From: Burkholderia vietnamiensis LMG 10929
Lineage (GTDB): Bacteria > Pseudomonadota > Gammaproteobacteria > Burkholderiales > Burkholderiaceae
Direction of reading: 5' to 3'
Assembly (NCBI RefSeq): GCF_000959445.1
Contig: NZ_CP009630.1
Span: 1,984,001-2,048,000 of the forward strand
Length of the DNA: 64,000 nt
Below, in pieces: positions 62,010-64,000 of this stretch (the first letter of the stretch is position 1; the number at the start of each line of letters is the position of its first letter). A program made the translations under genes and the position numbers. The notes beneath the pieces were generated by a model. The model had not been told where the DNA came from, did no database searches, and worked only from the letters and a program-made list of their open reading frames with translations.

Positions 62010-62468
62010 CTACGTCGGCAGCGCCGACGTGAGCTTCACCTTCTGCATCGGGATGTCGGTCTTCACGCTGAGGACGCCGGGGATGCGCGTCAGGTACTCC
62101 ATCTGGAAGCGCCGGTAATCGTCGATGTCCGCCGCCACGACGCGCAGCAGAAAATCGCAATCGCCGGCCATCAGATGACATTCGACGACCTCCGGCATCT
62201 GCTGGACGGCGTCGGCGAAGCGATTCACGGACTCCGCGTCCTGCCCCTTGAGCCACACGCGCGTGAAGATCGTCAGCCCCTTGCCGACCTTCGCCGGGTT
62301 CAGCACCGCCACGTACTTCTCGATCACGCCGGCTTCCTCGAGCAAGCGCACGCGCCGCAGGCACGGCGACGGCGACAGCCCGACCTCGTGCGCGAGTTCC
62401 ACGTTCTGCATGCGGCCGTCGCGCTGCAGAGCGCTGAGGATCCGTCGATCGATCGCATCGAGCTTCAT
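62010..62468 (-). CDS. Lrp/AsnC-family regulator of azlCD
   Basis: 152-aa Lrp regulator. Helix-turn-helix (LDAIDRRILSALQRDGRMQN, then LSPSPCLRRVRLLEE) and RAM domain (VVECHLMAGDCDFLLRVV, LTRIPGVLSVKTDI). Divergent from azlC, 126 nt apart, as is common for leucine-responsive control of branched-chain amino acid exporters (AzlB-like role). ATG 62468 is used; ATG 62474 is possible. Confidence 0.9.
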   Translation of the reverse strand: MKLDAIDRRILSALQRDGRMQNVELAHEVGLSPSPCLRRVRLLEEAGVIEKYVAVLNPAKVGKGLTIFTRVWLKGQDAESVNRFADAVQQMPEVVECHLMAGDCDFLLRVVAADIDDYRRFQMEYLTRIPGVLSVKTDIPMQKVKLTSALPT

Positions 62469-62594
62469 TGGCATCCGATTCCAAAAAAATATCAAAACAC
62501 GCGTTAAGTGCCAAATTCTCGGAAATATCTAGCTACAACGCAACCCGATTCGAGTCAAAAAAGCAGACAATCCCACTCCCCCGAAGGAGGAGTA

Positions 62595-63332
62595 ATGAGC
62601 AGTAGCATTTCCACGTCGTCCGGGCTTCGCGACAAGCCCGCCTATGTCGCCGAGATGGGTCGCGGGCTGCGCGCGGCGCTGCCCGTCATGCTGGGTTTCG
62701 TGCCGTTCGCGCTGCTGCTCGGCGCGCAGGCGGCGCAAAAAGGGCTGAGCCCGTTCGAGGTGCCGATGATGACGGGCCTGAACTTCGGCGGCGGCTCCGA
62801 ATTCGCGGCGATCCATCTGTGGACTTCGCCGCCGCACATCGCGCTGATCGTCGCGATGTCGTTCCTCGTCAATTCGCGCCACATCCTGATGGGTGCGGCG
62901 TTGGCACCGTACATCCGGCGTCTGCCGCGGCGCCGCGCGTTCGCCGCGCTGTTCTTCATGTGCGACGAGAGCTGGGCGATGTCGCTCGCCGATGCGCGCG
63001 CCCGATCGGCCTCGCACATCAGCGTGCCGTACTACGCGGGCATCTGCGCGGGGCTGTACCTGACGTGGATCTCGATGACGACGTTCGGCGCGGCGGTCGG
63101 CCCGACGATCGGCAACGTCGAGCAGTACGGCTTCGACATGGCGTTCACTGCCGTGTTTCTGGTGCTGCTGCGCGGCATGTGGAAGGGCGTGCGTGCGAGC
63201 CGCCCGTGGTTAGTGAGCCTCGTCGTCGCGGCCGCCACGCACATCGCGGTGCCGGGCGCGTGGTACGTCGCGGCCGGCGCGTGCGCGGGGCTGCTCGCCG
63301 CGCTGCTGTGGGAGCAGCACGATGCTGCCTGA
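62595..63332 (+). CDS. azlC: Branched-chain amino acid exporter subunit AzlC
   Basis: 245-aa AzlC-family membrane protein (about six to seven TM segments) with VMLGFVPFALLLGAQAAQKG, ALNFGGGSEFAAIHLW-like SEFAA motif and SRHILMGAAL. ATG 62595 has GGAGGAG just upstream. Forms the large subunit of the AzlCD exporter that removes branched-chain amino acids. The stop overlaps azlD by 11 nt. Confidence 0.92.
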   Translation: MSSSISTSSGLRDKPAYVAEMGRGLRAALPVMLGFVPFALLLGAQAAQKGLSPFEVPMMTGLNFGGGSEFAAIHLWTSPPHIALIVAMSFLVNSRHILMGAALAPYIRRLPRRRAFAALFFMCDESWAMSLADARARSASHISVPYYAGICAGLYLTWISMTTFGAAVGPTIGNVEQYGFDMAFTAVFLVLLRGMWKGVRASRPWLVSLVVAAATHIAVPGAWYVAAGACAGLLAALLWEQHDAA

Positions 63333-63624
63333 CGTCGCGACGGTCGCGACCATCGTGCTGATGGCGTCGACGACCTATCTGTCGCGCGTACTCGGCTATG
63401 TGCTGCTGCGCAACCGCACGCTGAGCCCGCGCATGGCGTCGGTGATGGAGAACGTACCCGGTTGCGTGCTGATTTCGGTGATCGCACCGGCGTTCGTGTC
63501 GACGCGGCCTGCCGATCTGGTCGCGCTCGCCGTCACGCTGGCCGCGGCGACGCGCCTGTCGATCCTGCCGACCGTCATCGCCGGGGTCGTGTCGGCGGGA
63601 GTGCTGCGGCAGTTGCTGGGGTAA
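63322..63624 (+). CDS. azlD: Branched-chain amino acid exporter subunit AzlD
   Basis: 100-aa small AzlD-family subunit with three to four hydrophobic segments (ATIVLMASTTYLSRVLGYVL; VLISVIAPAFVS; VALAVTLAAATRL). It overlaps azlC by 11 nt, as is usual for the pair. Confidence 0.92.
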   Translation: MLPDVATVATIVLMASTTYLSRVLGYVLLRNRTLSPRMASVMENVPGCVLISVIAPAFVSTRPADLVALAVTLAAATRLSILPTVIAGVVSAGVLRQLLG

Positions 63625-63783
63625 CGCGGTAACGCGGTGCGGGCTGCGGGCTCTGGTCGCTGCTACTCGGCTGCCCCGTTGCTTGTCGAAGCAAACCGAA
63701 TGGTTGCGATCAGTACGCGCTCAAGGCGACGTCGCCGCGGCCACCGACACCGGTATCAAACGGCCTCGCCGCTCTCGCCCCCA

Positions 63784-64000
63784 TCACGTCAGATTCAATC
63801 CCCCGTCGAGCATCACGATCTCGCCCGTCATGTAATCGGACGCGACGAGCATCGCGACGGTCTGCGCGATGTCATCCGGCGACGCGGCGCGACGCATCGG
63901 CGCGTGCTCGCGCCAGAGCCGCTGCGCATCGGTCCAGTCGGCCGTGAGCGGTGTGTCGACGAGCCCGGGCGCCACCGCGTTGACGCGGATCGCCGGCGCG
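63784..64000 (-). CDS. SDR-family oxidoreductase, C-terminal part (5' end outside window)
   Basis: The frame is open to the right edge, so only the last 71 residues are visible. They read IRVNAVAPGLVDTPLT, PMRRAASPDDIAQTVAML and VASDYMTGEIVMLDGGLNLT, the usual C-terminus of classical SDRs (FabG-like). The catalytic Ser and Tyr lie outside the window. Convergent with azlCD. Confidence 0.88.
   Translation of the reverse strand, partial: APAIRVNAVAPGLVDTPLTADWTDAQRLWREHAPMRRAASPDDIAQTVAMLVASDYMTGEIVMLDGGLNLT

Overview
The window is a high-G+C proteobacterial chromosome segment. Gene content, protein style and the dense mix of LysR, AraC, LuxR and Lrp regulators, glutathione S-transferases and MFS carriers suggest Burkholderia, most likely the B. 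cepacia complex and probably a secondary chromosome (a glyA copy, an acdS/acdR pair and many accessory regulators). This assignment is inferred from protein features, not from a database search. No rRNA, tRNA, CRISPR array, intact insertion sequence, prophage or replication origin was seen.

Layout. 1-5.5 kb: copper-resistance cluster (multicopper oxidase 3' end, CusF-like protein, CopC, CopD, CueR-type regulator with its 29-bp palindromic operator, P1B-1 Cu+ ATPase). 5.6-14 kb: LysR/DoxX/GST, a TetR-MFS pair with shared operator-like palindromes and a truncated hydrolase remnant, decayed lrgA/lrgB (cidAB) genes, an ABM-domain protein, an AhpD-like protein and a BON protein. 13-21 kb: two SDRs plus a flavin disulfide reductase, an MFS carrier, and a FixL/FixJ-like two-component system with an extra single-domain receiver. 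21-28 kb: LysR, a secreted unknown, AraC, GST, a cysteine desulfurase fused to a DUF442 domain, and serine hydroxymethyltransferase. 28-36 kb: EF-hand protein with an S10 peptidase lipoprotein, an ExeM-type nuclease, and a cation exchanger preceded by a yybP-ykoY type Mn2+ riboswitch and a translationally coupled leader ORF; then GST and HxlR. 36-46 kb: Imm10-like protein, MFS, a 167-bp tandem duplication, LuxR, a 66-aa orphan peptide behind a DUF3422 gene, LysR, two unknown genes, a 215-bp pentanucleotide repeat, and PoxB-like pyruvate dehydrogenase. 46-48 kb: acdR/acdS (ACC deaminase) with a duplicated acdR 3' end. 48-60 kb: a signalling block with two large hybrid kinases flanking an RcsB/EvgA-like regulator, followed by a BetR-receiver / sulfite-oxidase-like / hybrid-kinase operon. 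60-64 kb: YjbQ, thioredoxin-like, DUF2322, an unknown membrane protein, Lrp-azlC-azlD and the 3' end of an SDR.

How the parts work together. Copper genes form a periplasmic and inner-membrane detoxification set under CueR control. AcdR/AcdS is a plant-association trait. AzlCD exports branched-chain amino acids. The 48-56 kb kinases probably signal through the intervening LuxR-type regulator. The most unusual items are the degenerate receiver(s) in the 3-kb hybrid kinase, the riboswitch plus coupled uORF, the desulfurase-DUF442 fusion, the decayed lrgAB locus and several local duplications.
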